DNA of 6,949 nucleotides, from contig MKRS01000539.1 of assembly GCA_001897035.1 (NCBI GenBank), positions 1-6,949 of the forward strand. Direction: 5' to 3'. How positions within the stretch are numbered: the first letter of the stretch is position 1; each line of letters begins with the position of its first letter. Below the pieces are notes generated by a model. The model had not been told where the DNA came from. It was given only the letters and a program-made list of their open reading frames with translations, and did not search any database. The position numbers were made by a program, and so were the translations under genes. Below are positions 1-6,412 of the stretch, piece after piece. Origin of the DNA: Bacteroidales bacterium 45-6 (GTDB lineage Bacteria > Bacteroidota > Bacteroidia > Bacteroidales > Dysgonomonadaceae).

Positions 1-469
1 TACCTTCATCTGCAAGCAGCGAAGCTCCCAGGCCGATCAAGGTACCGGAATCCAGGTTGTCGCCATGACGGGCTGCTGTTCGTTCGATGGAAGGGGATTT
101 CAGCGAGTTTTTGAAGAACGGTGGGTTGGAAACGATCAGGTCGTATTTCCGGGGCGATTCTTTTCCCCACTGTGTGAAATCGGCGCAATGAACCGTGATT
201 TGTCCAGCAAAGCGGAGGCTATTACGTATGTTTTCCTGCGCCTGCTCAGCCGCCGAAGGGTCTATCTCAAGGGATTCGATCTGCAGCAGGCTATTCCGTT
301 GCGCCAGCATCAGCGAAATCAGTCCCGAGCCAGCACCAATGTCCAAGGCTGTCGTTTTACCGCTTACATCGGCCCATGCACCAAGCAAAACGCCGTCTGT
401 GCCGACTTTCATGGCACATCGGTCATGGTAAATCGTAAACTCCTTGAACTGGAAATAGGGGTTGGGCAT
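1..469 (-). CDS. trmN6: tRNA1(Val) (adenine(37)-N6)-methyltransferase, C-terminus beyond window
   Basis: This is a class I SAM-dependent methyltransferase of the TrmN6/YfiC family, which in E. coli methylates N6 of A37 in tRNA1(Val). About 156 codons are visible and stay open to base 1; the E. coli protein is about 245 residues, so roughly a third is missing. The N-terminus carries the family signature HDRCAMKVGTDGVLLGAW (residues 15-32), then the SAM-binding glycine motif DIGAGSG (43-49), an acidic ribose-contacting position in LEID (67-70), and the N6-adenine catalytic motif NPPF (115-118). The ATG at 469 is chosen because it places the HDRCAMK signature about 14 residues in, as in the family; an AAGGA lies about 12 bases upstream. 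It is divergent from lon. Membership of the TrmN6/HemK-like N6-methyltransferase group is clear; the exact tRNA substrate is inferred from the family. Confidence 0.88.
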   Translation of the reverse strand, partial: MPNPYFQFKEFTIYHDRCAMKVGTDGVLLGAWADVSGKTTALDIGAGSGLISLMLAQRNSLLQIESLEIDPSAAEQAQENIRNSLRFAGQITVHCADFTQWGKESPRKYDLIVSNPPFFKNSLKSPSIERTAARHGDNLDSGTLIGLGASLLADEG

Positions 470-611
470 GTCGATATAATTCCTTATCTTTATTCCTGAA
501 AAACAAATCCACACACTGACAATTTGCCGATGGCATGGATTTTGTTGTAACACACTACAAATTTAATCGTTTTTATTATTAAGAGAGTAATAGCCAATCA
601 AAATTAGATAC
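470..611. promoter_or_regulatory. divergent intergenic region between trmN6 and lon
   Basis: This 142-base spacer must carry the start signals of both divergent genes. On the minus strand, TAAATTTG (565 down to 558) matches the Bacteroidetes -7 consensus TAnnTTTG and would give trmN6 a leader of about 80 bases; no good -33 TTTG lies at the expected distance. For lon I see no convincing -7 box on the plus strand; TTTG at 541-544 could be a -33 element, but what follows 19 bases later (TAATCGTT) is a poor match. A short inverted repeat, TTGTA-6-TACAA, spans 545-560 and overlaps the minus-strand box. There is no Shine-Dalgarno sequence just before the lon ATG. Promoter assignment here is weak. 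Confidence 0.35.
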
Positions 612-3107
612 ATGCGGACGAAAATAGAACAAGACTTTCTGGGACTCGAAGAAAACAACGAACCTGTAATCTCCATTATCACAGGGGACTTTGATGAACA
701 GGATATCAATATAAACGAGCAAGAGCTTACGCCCGAGCTTCCCATTTTGCCATTGAGAAACACCATCGTGTTTCCGGGAACGAGTATGCCGATAGCCATT
801 GCCCGCAGCAAATCGTTGAAGCTTGTCAAGAGCATCGGCAAAAAAAGACAACTTGTCGGGTTGGTCTGCCAAAGAAATGCGGATGTGGAAGAGCCGGGAT
901 TCAACGACTTGTTTCCCATCGGTGTCATCGGTGAAGTGATTCGCGTGGTTGAACTCTCGAATGATGAAAACGTGACGGTGATCGTGCAGGGTAAGAAACG
1001 TTTCGAACTGACATCGCTTGCCCAGGAGGCTCCTTTCCTGAAAGGGACATACCGCCTGCTGGACAGTGTGCCTGTAGCCGAAAACGACAAGGAATACAAG
1101 GTCTTGATCGATTCGATCCGGGATCAAATGTTCCAAATGTTGCGGATGTTTGGCGAGCCACCCCGCGAACTGATAAACAAGCTGAAAGCAGCCACCAGCT
1201 CCGTGTTTTTGGTCAACTATTGCTGCACCAACCTGCCTATTCCTCCCGTGGAAAAGCAAGAGCTGCTCAATATCAACGATGAAAAAGAACGCGCCTATCG
1301 TCTTTTGGTGATCCTTAACCGCGAAACGCAGATGATGGAACTCAAGATGAACATCCAGATGCGTACCCGCGAGGAGTTGAACCAGCAGCAGCGGGAATAT
1401 TTCTTGCAGCAGCAAATCAAAACAATTCAGGACGAGCTCGGCGGCAACAGCCAGCAGGGCGATATCGACGATTTTAGGGAACGGGCTAAAAAGAAAAAAT
1501 GGGATGCTTCCGTCGGCGAGATTTTTGAAAAGGAGATAAGCAAGCTGGAACGCCTACATCCCCAATCCCCGGATTATTCCACCCAGTTTGTTTATTTACA
1601 AACCATCCTTGATCTTCCTTGGAATGAATATACGAAAGACAACTTCAACCTGAAGAATGCGCAGAAAGTGCTCGACCACGACCACTTTGGACTGGAAAAG
1701 GTGAAAGAACGCATCATAGAGCATTTGGCTGTGCTGAAACTGAAGGGTGACCTCAAGTCGCCCATCATTTGCCTGTACGGACCTCCTGGGGTGGGGAAAA
1801 CCTCCTTGGGAAAATCGATCGCCAAGTCTTTGAACAGGAAATATATACGTGTTTCGTTTGGCGGATTGCACGACGAGTCGGAAATTCGTGGACACCGCCG
1901 GACATACATTGGCGCGATGCCCGGGCGGATCATCCAGAGTTTGATAAAGGCAAACTCGTCGAACCCGGTTTTCGTGTTGGATGAAATTGACAAAATAGGA
2001 TCCGATTTCAAGGGCGACCCTTCGTCGGCCTTGCTTGAGGTGCTGGATCCCGAACAAAATTTTGCTTTCCACGACAATTACCTCAACATTGACTACGACT
2101 TGTCTAAAGTGTTGTTTATTGCCACAGCAAATAATATCTCGGGCATTTCCCAACCTCTGCTCGACAGGATGGAGATGATTGACGTGAGCGGATACATCAC
2201 CGAAGAAAAAGTGGAAATAGGATACCGCCACTTGGTGCCCAAGGAATTGGAAAACCACGGGATCGGCAAAAAACAGTTCGATATTCCCAAAAAGACACTG
2301 GAGAAAATTGTGGAAAGCTACACGCGCGAGTCGGGCGTGAGAGAGCTGAACAAGAAAGTGGCCAAAATCATGCGGAAGATAGCGCAGCGGATCGCAACCG
2401 AATCGGAGTTCCCCAAATCGCTCTCTATAGCCGATTTGAAAGAGTATCTTGGTCCCGAGGAATATAACCGCGACCGCTACCAGGGTAATGAACATGCCGG
2501 AGTGGTGACAGGGCTGGCTTGGACGGCTGTCGGTGGAGAAATCTTGTTTGTGGAAAGCTCCCTGAGCCGGGGAAACGGAAAACTGACGCTCACCGGCAAC
2601 TTGGGAAACGTGATGAAGGAATCGGCCATGCTGGCAATCGAATACTTGCATGCTCACACCCAGCTGATAGGTATCAACGAAGATTTGTTTCAAAACTGGA
2701 ACGTGCATGTGCATGTGCCGGAAGGGGCTATTCCCAAAGACGGCCCGTCTGCAGGGATCACGATGGTGACATCTTTGGCTTCAGCCTTCACGCAGCGGAA
2801 AGTGAAGTCCAACCTGTCGATGACTGGTGAAATCACTTTGAGGGGAAAAGTCCTGCCGGTTGGCGGAATTCGAGAAAAAATCCTTGCGGCAAAAAGGGCT
2901 GGAATAAAAGAGATTATTCTTTGTGCCGAAAACCGAAAAGATGTGGAAGAAGTGAAAGAAACATATAGGCATGGATTGACCTTCCACTACGTGAGTGACA
3001 TCAAAGAAGTGTTGAGTCTGGCGCTCTTGGATCAGAAGGTGGCCAATGCGGTAGATTTCACTGTATGCAAAGAGAAGGAGCCTGCTTCGAAAAGGGATGT
3101 TTGTTGA
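612..3107 (+). CDS. lon: ATP-dependent serine protease Lon (protease La)
   Basis: Lon is a cytoplasmic homohexameric AAA+ protease that degrades misfolded and regulatory proteins. All parts are present in 831 residues. The N-terminal substrate-binding domain starts at about residue 41 (ELPILPLRN), followed by a helical linker to about 340. The AAA+ module has Walker A GPPGVGKT (390-397, Lys396), Walker B VFVLDEID (Asp457, Glu458), sensor-1 Asn508, arginine finger Arg519 in LLDRME, and sensor-2 Arg577 in SGVREL. The protease domain has the Ser-Lys dyad, Ser713 in PKDGPSAG and Lys756 in GGIREK, spaced 43 residues apart as in E. coli (679/722). About 40 acidic residues precede the core, making it longer than the 784-residue E. 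coli enzyme. I recall such extensions in Bacteroidetes Lon. The ATG at 612 follows an in-frame TAG at 591. No defect is seen. It ends just before a hairpin terminator. Confidence 0.98.
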   Translation: MRTKIEQDFLGLEENNEPVISIITGDFDEQDININEQELTPELPILPLRNTIVFPGTSMPIAIARSKSLKLVKSIGKKRQLVGLVCQRNADVEEPGFNDLFPIGVIGEVIRVVELSNDENVTVIVQGKKRFELTSLAQEAPFLKGTYRLLDSVPVAENDKEYKVLIDSIRDQMFQMLRMFGEPPRELINKLKAATSSVFLVNYCCTNLPIPPVEKQELLNINDEKERAYRLLVILNRETQMMELKMNIQMRTREELNQQQREYFLQQQIKTIQDELGGNSQQGDIDDFRERAKKKKWDASVGEIFEKEISKLERLHPQSPDYSTQFVYLQTILDLPWNEYTKDNFNLKNAQKVLDHDHFGLEKVKERIIEHLAVLKLKGDLKSPIICLYGPPGVGKTSLGKSIAKSLNRKYIRVSFGGLHDESEIRGHRRTYIGAMPGRIIQSLIKANSSNPVFVLDEIDKIGSDFKGDPSSALLEVLDPEQNFAFHDNYLNIDYDLSKVLFIATANNISGISQPLLDRMEMIDVSGYITEEKVEIGYRHLVPKELENHGIGKKQFDIPKKTLEKIVESYTRESGVRELNKKVAKIMRKIAQRIATESEFPKSLSIADLKEYLGPEEYNRDRYQGNEHAGVVTGLAWTAVGGEILFVESSLSRGNGKLTLTGNLGNVMKESAMLAIEYLHAHTQLIGINEDLFQNWNVHVHVPEGAIPKDGPSAGITMVTSLASAFTQRKVKSNLSMTGEITLRGKVLPVGGIREKILAAKRAGIKEIILCAENRKDVEEVKETYRHGLTFHYVSDIKEVLSLALLDQKVANAVDFTVCKEKEPASKRDVC

Positions 3108-3114
3108 AAAACAA

Positions 3115-3152
3115 AAAAGAGAATGCTGGCTTGTTTTGCGGCATTCTCTTTT
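3115..3152. terminator. bidirectional intrinsic terminator between convergent lon and HU genes
   Basis: A perfect 12-bp inverted repeat pairs AAAAGAGAATGC (3115-3126) with GCATTCTCTTTT (3141-3152) around a 14-base loop. On the plus strand the stem leads into a T-rich tract (3149-3159) eight bases after the lon stop codon. On the minus strand it leads into a T-rich tract (complement of 3108-3118), 23 bases past the HU stop codon. One hairpin can therefore end transcripts from both sides. Confidence 0.88.
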
Positions 3153-3174
3153 CTTTTTTGGGAGACGTAGTTTC

Positions 3175-3444
3175 TTACAATTCGCCAAGTTCGGCGCCTG
3201 CCTTAAATTTCACTACTTTCTTAGCAGGAATGTTGATGACAGCTTTGGTACGAGGATTGACACCTTTGCGGGCAGCTTTTTGCGTGATGGAAAATGTTCC
3301 AAAACCAACAAGGGCAATTTTGCCACCTGCTTTTAATTCTTCGGATACTGAAGCGATGAAAGCATCCAATGCTTTCTTTGAATCGGCTTTACTCAACCCC
3401 GATTTGTCGGCGATCGAGTTGATTAATTCGGATTTGTTTGCCAT
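3175..3444 (-). CDS. HU-family DNA-binding protein
   Basis: This is a small nucleoid-associated protein that binds and bends DNA as a dimer. At 89 residues it has the standard HU length (about 90). Visible features are the N-terminal helical half with KSELINSIADKSGLSKAD (4-21), the GFGTF turn (47-51), and the beta-arm DNA-binding signature with NPRTKAVINIPA (63-74), including Pro64, the residue that intercalates into DNA in the family. IHF subunits are usually longer or differ in the arm, so HU is the better call, although Bacteroidetes carry several HU/IHF-like paralogues. The ATG at 3444 gives the usual MANKSELI beginning. It is transcribed alone, convergent with lon and divergent from the rhomboid operon. 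A likely -7 box lies 65-72 bases upstream of the start. Confidence 0.96.
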   Translation of the reverse strand: MANKSELINSIADKSGLSKADSKKALDAFIASVSEELKAGGKIALVGFGTFSITQKAARKGVNPRTKAVINIPAKKVVKFKAGAELGEL

Positions 3445-3508
3445 AATGAATTTTGATTTTTTATAGTACTAAATGTAATTAAAGGATAAGGTTTAAACTT
3501 TTAATTTC

Positions 3509-3535
3509 CAAATATAAAGGATAATTCTTTTCAAA
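3509..3535 (-). promoter_or_regulatory. candidate Bacteroidetes-type promoter of the HU gene
   Basis: On the minus strand TATATTTG (3516 down to 3509) is an exact match to the Bacteroidetes -7 consensus TAnnTTTG. A TTTG (3535 down to 3532) lies 15 bases upstream, shorter than the roughly 19-base spacing expected for the -33 element, so that half is uncertain. The predicted start near 3502 gives an A+T-rich leader of about 58 bases, containing the palindrome TAGTACTA (3464-3471). Confidence 0.5.
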
Positions 3536-3619
3536 CTTAAAAAAAGAGCAAAAAAAATGCAATTTTGTGTGTTTTTTTTTCGTAAACAAACGGAGAGAGG
3601 TATTAAGCGAAAAAAATTG

Positions 3620-3627
3620 TACTTTTG
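3620..3627 (+). promoter_or_regulatory. -7 promoter box of the rhomboid-EEP-queDE operon
   Basis: TACTTTTG matches the Bacteroidetes -7 consensus TAnnTTTG exactly and sits in the context TTGTACTTTTGTCC, which resembles the extended motif often seen in this phylum. Transcription would start near 3634, leaving a leader of about 28 bases before the ATG at 3662. No TTTG is found at the -33 position, as is common for Bacteroidetes promoters. Confidence 0.6.
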
Positions 3628-3661
3628 TCCTACCGCATAACATAGAAATTTTGTCTGAGCA

Positions 3662-4381
3662 ATGATAAATCAAAGAAGTTCGGGATTTTTGGGGAGCATC
3701 CCCACGGTTACAAAAAACCTCATCATCATCAACATCATTTGTTGGTTCGCCGAAATCGTTTTTGCAAAGCAGGAGATTAATTTGCCAGGGATTCTTGGAC
3801 TCCATTTCTTCAAGTCGGACGATTTCAACCTGTATCAATTCATCACCTACATGTTTATGCACGACCCGAGTGGCATCGGCCATGTGTTCTTCAATATGTT
3901 CGCTGTGTTTATGTTTGGGCCTACATTGGAATCGCTGTGGGGACCGAAGCGCTTCCTCATTTTCTACATGGTGACGGGTATCGGCGCAGGCATTGTGCAG
4001 CAGCTTGCTTGGGCATTTGATTACCGGGATCTGCTGTTGAATAGCGCGATGCAAGTGAACACTGGAGCGGGGATTGTTAGCCAAAGTGCATTTTTTAATC
4101 TCCTTTTGCCCACGGTGGGCGCTTCTGGGGCTGTGTTTGGCATTTTGCTTGCCTTTGGGATGTTGTTCCCCAACGTGCAGCTGATGCTCTTGTTTCCGCC
4201 CATTCCCATCAAGGCGAAATGGTTTGTGATCGGTTACGGGGCAATGGAGCTCATCTTGGGCGTTGCCAATTTTTCGGGAGACAATGTTGCGCATTTTGCC
4301 CATTTGGGAGGGATGCTGTTTGGGATATTCATGATTTTATATTGGAAAAAAAACGATAAGTCGCGTGGCAACTTTTTTTGA
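3662..4381 (+). CDS. rhomboid family intramembrane serine protease (first of a tandem pair)
   Basis: Rhomboids cut the transmembrane segments of membrane-protein substrates within the inner membrane. This 239-residue protein has the full active-site set: the HxxxN motif of the second core helix (His74, Asn78 in GHVFFNMF), the GxSG nucleophile motif GASG (153-156, Ser155), and the catalytic histidine in the last core helix (His214 in AHLGG, with a second histidine at 211). Hydrophobic segments begin near residue 16 and recur through the protein, consistent with a six-helix bacterial core. A relatively long polar stretch, about residues 116-145, lies before the catalytic serine helix. The last 10 residues are basic and polar, probably cytoplasmic. 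The ATG at 3662 sits about 28 bases after the likely transcription start; no Shine-Dalgarno is evident. The 3' end overlaps the next rhomboid gene by 17 bases. Substrates cannot be deduced. Confidence 0.95.
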   Translation: MINQRSSGFLGSIPTVTKNLIIINIICWFAEIVFAKQEINLPGILGLHFFKSDDFNLYQFITYMFMHDPSGIGHVFFNMFAVFMFGPTLESLWGPKRFLIFYMVTGIGAGIVQQLAWAFDYRDLLLNSAMQVNTGAGIVSQSAFFNLLLPTVGASGAVFGILLAFGMLFPNVQLMLLFPPIPIKAKWFVIGYGAMELILGVANFSGDNVAHFAHLGGMLFGIFMILYWKKNDKSRGNFF

Positions 4382-5258
4382 TGACATAAAATTAAAATTC
4401 AAGCAGGGAGATTTGTTGGTGAAGCTTATTTTCATCAACGTGCTTGTGTTTCTTGTGCTGAACATCATCGGCGTTGTTTTCAAGCTGTTTCATATTGGTA
4501 ATTTCGATGTGGTGGACTACCTTGCTGTCCCTTCCCAGCCGAGCTTGTTGCTGTTGCGGCCCTGGACCCTTTTCACGTATATGTTCGTCCATTACGAGAT
4601 ATTGCACATCCTTTTCAACATGTTGATTCTCTATTGGTTTGGGCGGTTGTTTGTCAGTCATTTCAGCGAACGCCAGCTTGTGGGGATGTACATTTTGGGG
4701 GGCTTGTCGGGGGCGGTTGTTTATGTTGCGGCATTCAACTTCATACCCTACTACGTCAATCTTCATTCGGTGTTGCTGGGGGCTTCGGCTTCGGTGATGG
4801 CGATTGTTTTTGGCATAGCTTTTTATCGTCCCAACTTGCGAGCGAGCATTTTTTTTGTGGGTTCCATCAAGATCCTGTATATTGCCTTGGTGATGTTTGC
4901 CATCGATTTCATTTCGCTGGACGACATGTCTAATCCGGGCGGTCATGTGGCGCATATAGGCGGAGCCATTGCCGGATATTTGTTTGCCCTTGGAATGCAA
5001 AAGGGGAAAGATATTAGCGAATGGGTAAACCGAATCCTCGACGTGTTTGTTAACTTATTTTCATCCCTTTCTTCGGGGAGGAGGAAATCCAAGCTAAAAG
5101 TGACATATTCGCGCAGGGAGCAAGATTATGAATACAACCAACGCAAGCATAAGCAGGAAGCTGATTTAGATAAAATTTTGGATAAGATAAAACAATCGGG
5201 CTACGATTCGCTTTCGAGCGAAGAAAAGAAAAGGTTATTTGATGCCAGTAAAAAATAG
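4365..5258 (+). CDS. rhomboid family intramembrane serine protease with charged C-terminal tail (second of pair)
   Basis: This is a second, clearly divergent rhomboid of 297 residues. Core residues are His81 and Asn85 (HILFN), the nucleophile Ser141 in GASAS (139-143), and His197 in HVAHIGG. The position after the serine is Ala instead of the usual Gly of GxSG; the dyad is intact, so activity is expected but unproven. After the last helix (about residue 210) comes a cytoplasmic, highly charged tail of about 80 residues, with a basic patch (GRRKSKLK) and a conserved-looking end containing KILDKIKQSGYDSLSSEEK. I recall a C-terminal domain of this kind in Bacteroidetes rhomboids (possibly named DUF6576; from memory). 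The start is GTG at 4365: an in-frame stop lies upstream at 4332, the next ATG would delete the first helix, and MATFFDDIK resembles family N-termini. It overlaps the upstream and downstream genes by 17 bases each. Confidence 0.93.
   Translation: MATFFDDIKLKFKQGDLLVKLIFINVLVFLVLNIIGVVFKLFHIGNFDVVDYLAVPSQPSLLLLRPWTLFTYMFVHYEILHILFNMLILYWFGRLFVSHFSERQLVGMYILGGLSGAVVYVAAFNFIPYYVNLHSVLLGASASVMAIVFGIAFYRPNLRASIFFVGSIKILYIALVMFAIDFISLDDMSNPGGHVAHIGGAIAGYLFALGMQKGKDISEWVNRILDVFVNLFSSLSSGRRKSKLKVTYSRREQDYEYNQRKHKQEADLDKILDKIKQSGYDSLSSEEKKRLFDASKK
5231..5234 (+). promoter_or_regulatory. AAGG ribosome-binding-like site deciding the EEP start
   Basis: AAGG, preceded by a purine-rich run, lies 7 bases before the ATG at 5242 and only 4 bases before the adjacent in-frame TTG at 5239. 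The spacing favours the ATG as the start. The site is inside the 3' end of the second rhomboid gene, which fits translation coupled to that gene. Shine-Dalgarno use is weak in Bacteroidetes, so this is modest evidence. Confidence 0.4.
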
Positions 5259-6387
5259 AATAAAAACCGCGAAGTACAAAAAGATTCTCAAATACACTAT
5301 TTTTGGGACTAATATCGTTGCCTTGCTGCTGCTGATAGCATCTTCCTTTGCATGGACGATATCGCCCAACGAGCATGTTGTCTTTTCGTATCTGGGGCTT
5401 TTCTTCCCGTTTATCCTGGCTGTCAATATTGCTTATCTGATCTTGTGGATCGTTTCCTTCAACTGGAGGCTGCTGCTCATCTCCTTGTGTGTCCTGGCTT
5501 TTTGCTGGAAGCCGATCAAGATCTACTTCCCGTTTCATCTTGCCTCGAAAGAGGTGCCGAAAGGTAGCGTCAAGTTCCTGACATACAACGTGAGGGGATT
5601 CAACGGGACGATGAAGGGTGCTAACGGCGAACCGAATCCCATTTTCGCCTACATCCGCGACAGCAAAGCCGATATTGTCTGCCTCCAGGAATTTGTGGCG
5701 ATGAGAAACCACGACGGAAACATAGCGACGAAAGCCGAGCTGAAGAAAATATTGCAACATTATCCATACCAATCGGTGGTAGGCCTTGCTGCCTCCAATA
5801 AATTCAGTATTTACGGGCTGGCTTGCTATTCGAAATATCCGATCATCAAGACATTCAGGATACCCTTCAGCGGCAACTCTTTCAACGGTTCGGCCATATT
5901 CCGGATCAAGATCAACGATCAGGTGATAAGCGTTGTTAACAATCACTTGGAATCGAATAAGATAACGACTGAAGACAAGCAGCTTTACCAGCAGTTTTTA
6001 GAAAAGAAAAACTCCGACATGATCGGAAGCATCGCCCACAATATCCGCAACCGCCTCGGGGTAGCCTATCGCTTGCGTGCCTCCCAAGTGGATTCGGTGA
6101 GATTGTATGTGCAGAAAGAGAAGGCTCAAACCGATGCGATGATTGTCTGCGGGGATTTCAACGACACTCCCATTTCGTATGCGTACCATAAGATGAAAAA
6201 CGATTTGTACGACTCGTTTGCCGAAACAGGAAAAGGACCCGGCATTACGTATCACGAAAATCACTTTTTGTTCCGCATCGATTACATTTTTCACGACGAC
6301 AATTTCAAGGCCTACAATGCCAAAGTTGGAAAAATTCCTTATTCCGACCACTATCCGTTAATGACCTATTTGAAATTGGACGATTAA
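5242..6387 (+). CDS. membrane-anchored endonuclease/exonuclease/phosphatase (EEP) family protein
   Basis: This protein belongs to the Mg-dependent EEP (DNase I/AP endonuclease/sphingomyelinase/inositol phosphatase) superfamily, which cleaves phosphodiester or phosphomonoester bonds. Its 381 residues begin with a basic stretch and three hydrophobic segments (about 19-38, 47-70, 76-90), then the catalytic domain from about residue 108. EEP motifs appear in order: Asn116 in TYNVRGFN, Glu150 in CLQEF, His235 in NNHLES, Asp305 and Asn307 in GDFNDTP, and Asp369-His370 in SDHYP. The basic N-terminus and three helices suggest that the catalytic domain faces the periplasm, by the positive-inside rule; this is inference. 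Nuclease, lipid phosphodiesterase or phosphatase activity cannot be told apart from motifs alone. ATG 5242 is preferred to the adjacent TTG at 5239. It overlaps the upstream rhomboid by 17 bases and queD follows after 25 bases, so it lies inside the operon. Confidence 0.92.
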   Translation: MPVKNRIKTAKYKKILKYTIFGTNIVALLLLIASSFAWTISPNEHVVFSYLGLFFPFILAVNIAYLILWIVSFNWRLLLISLCVLAFCWKPIKIYFPFHLASKEVPKGSVKFLTYNVRGFNGTMKGANGEPNPIFAYIRDSKADIVCLQEFVAMRNHDGNIATKAELKKILQHYPYQSVVGLAASNKFSIYGLACYSKYPIIKTFRIPFSGNSFNGSAIFRIKINDQVISVVNNHLESNKITTEDKQLYQQFLEKKNSDMIGSIAHNIRNRLGVAYRLRASQVDSVRLYVQKEKAQTDAMIVCGDFNDTPISYAYHKMKNDLYDSFAETGKGPGITYHENHFLFRIDYIFHDDNFKAYNAKVGKIPYSDHYPLMTYLKLDD

Positions 6388-6412
6388 TTTTTTTTAAGAG
6401 CATATCATTTTT

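Larger units (their letters stand above)
3445..3661. other. A+T-rich divergent intergenic region between HU and the rhomboid operon
   Basis: These 217 bases hold no supportable gene. They contain the HU promoter candidate on the minus strand, and two similar 20-base stretches on the plus strand (3551-3570 and 3611-3630), the second of which includes a consensus -7 box. Homopolymer A and T runs are frequent, including a T-run near 3572-3580. I see no tRNA, riboswitch or strong hairpin. Confidence 0.7.

Noticed and set aside
65..499. 144-codon plus-strand open frame with an ATG start at 65
   Set aside because: It is antisense to trmN6, whose protein has clear family motifs (HDRCAMKVGTDG, DIGAGSG, NPPF). 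The plus-strand translation resembles no family I know.
1596..2714. 372-codon minus-strand open frame within lon, with another of 278 codons at 579-1415
   Set aside because: Both lie wholly or almost wholly opposite the lon coding sequence, whose protein is intact. Their translations are rich in His, Phe and Gln in the way typical of antisense frames, with no recognisable domains.
3464..3471. 8-base palindrome TAGTACTA in the HU leader
   Set aside because: It is too short to call an operator without a second site or conservation data.
3479..4303. 274-codon minus-strand open frame opposite the first rhomboid gene
   Set aside because: Its translation is low in hydrophobic structure, has no known motif and is the complement of a clear rhomboid gene. 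Its end reads into the A+T-rich promoter spacer.
5239..5241. TTG as the start codon of the EEP gene
   Set aside because: It is immediately followed by an in-frame ATG at 5242, which has better spacing (7 bases) from the upstream AAGG.
5050..5946. 298-codon minus-strand open frame opposite the rhomboid 2 tail and the EEP gene
   Set aside because: It is antisense to two well-supported genes, lacks recognisable domains, and no promoter or start context supports it.
6388..6395. Run of eight T after the EEP stop codon as a possible terminator
   Set aside because: No stable inverted repeat precedes the T-run, so it lacks the hairpin of an intrinsic terminator; queD starts 25 bases after the stop codon.
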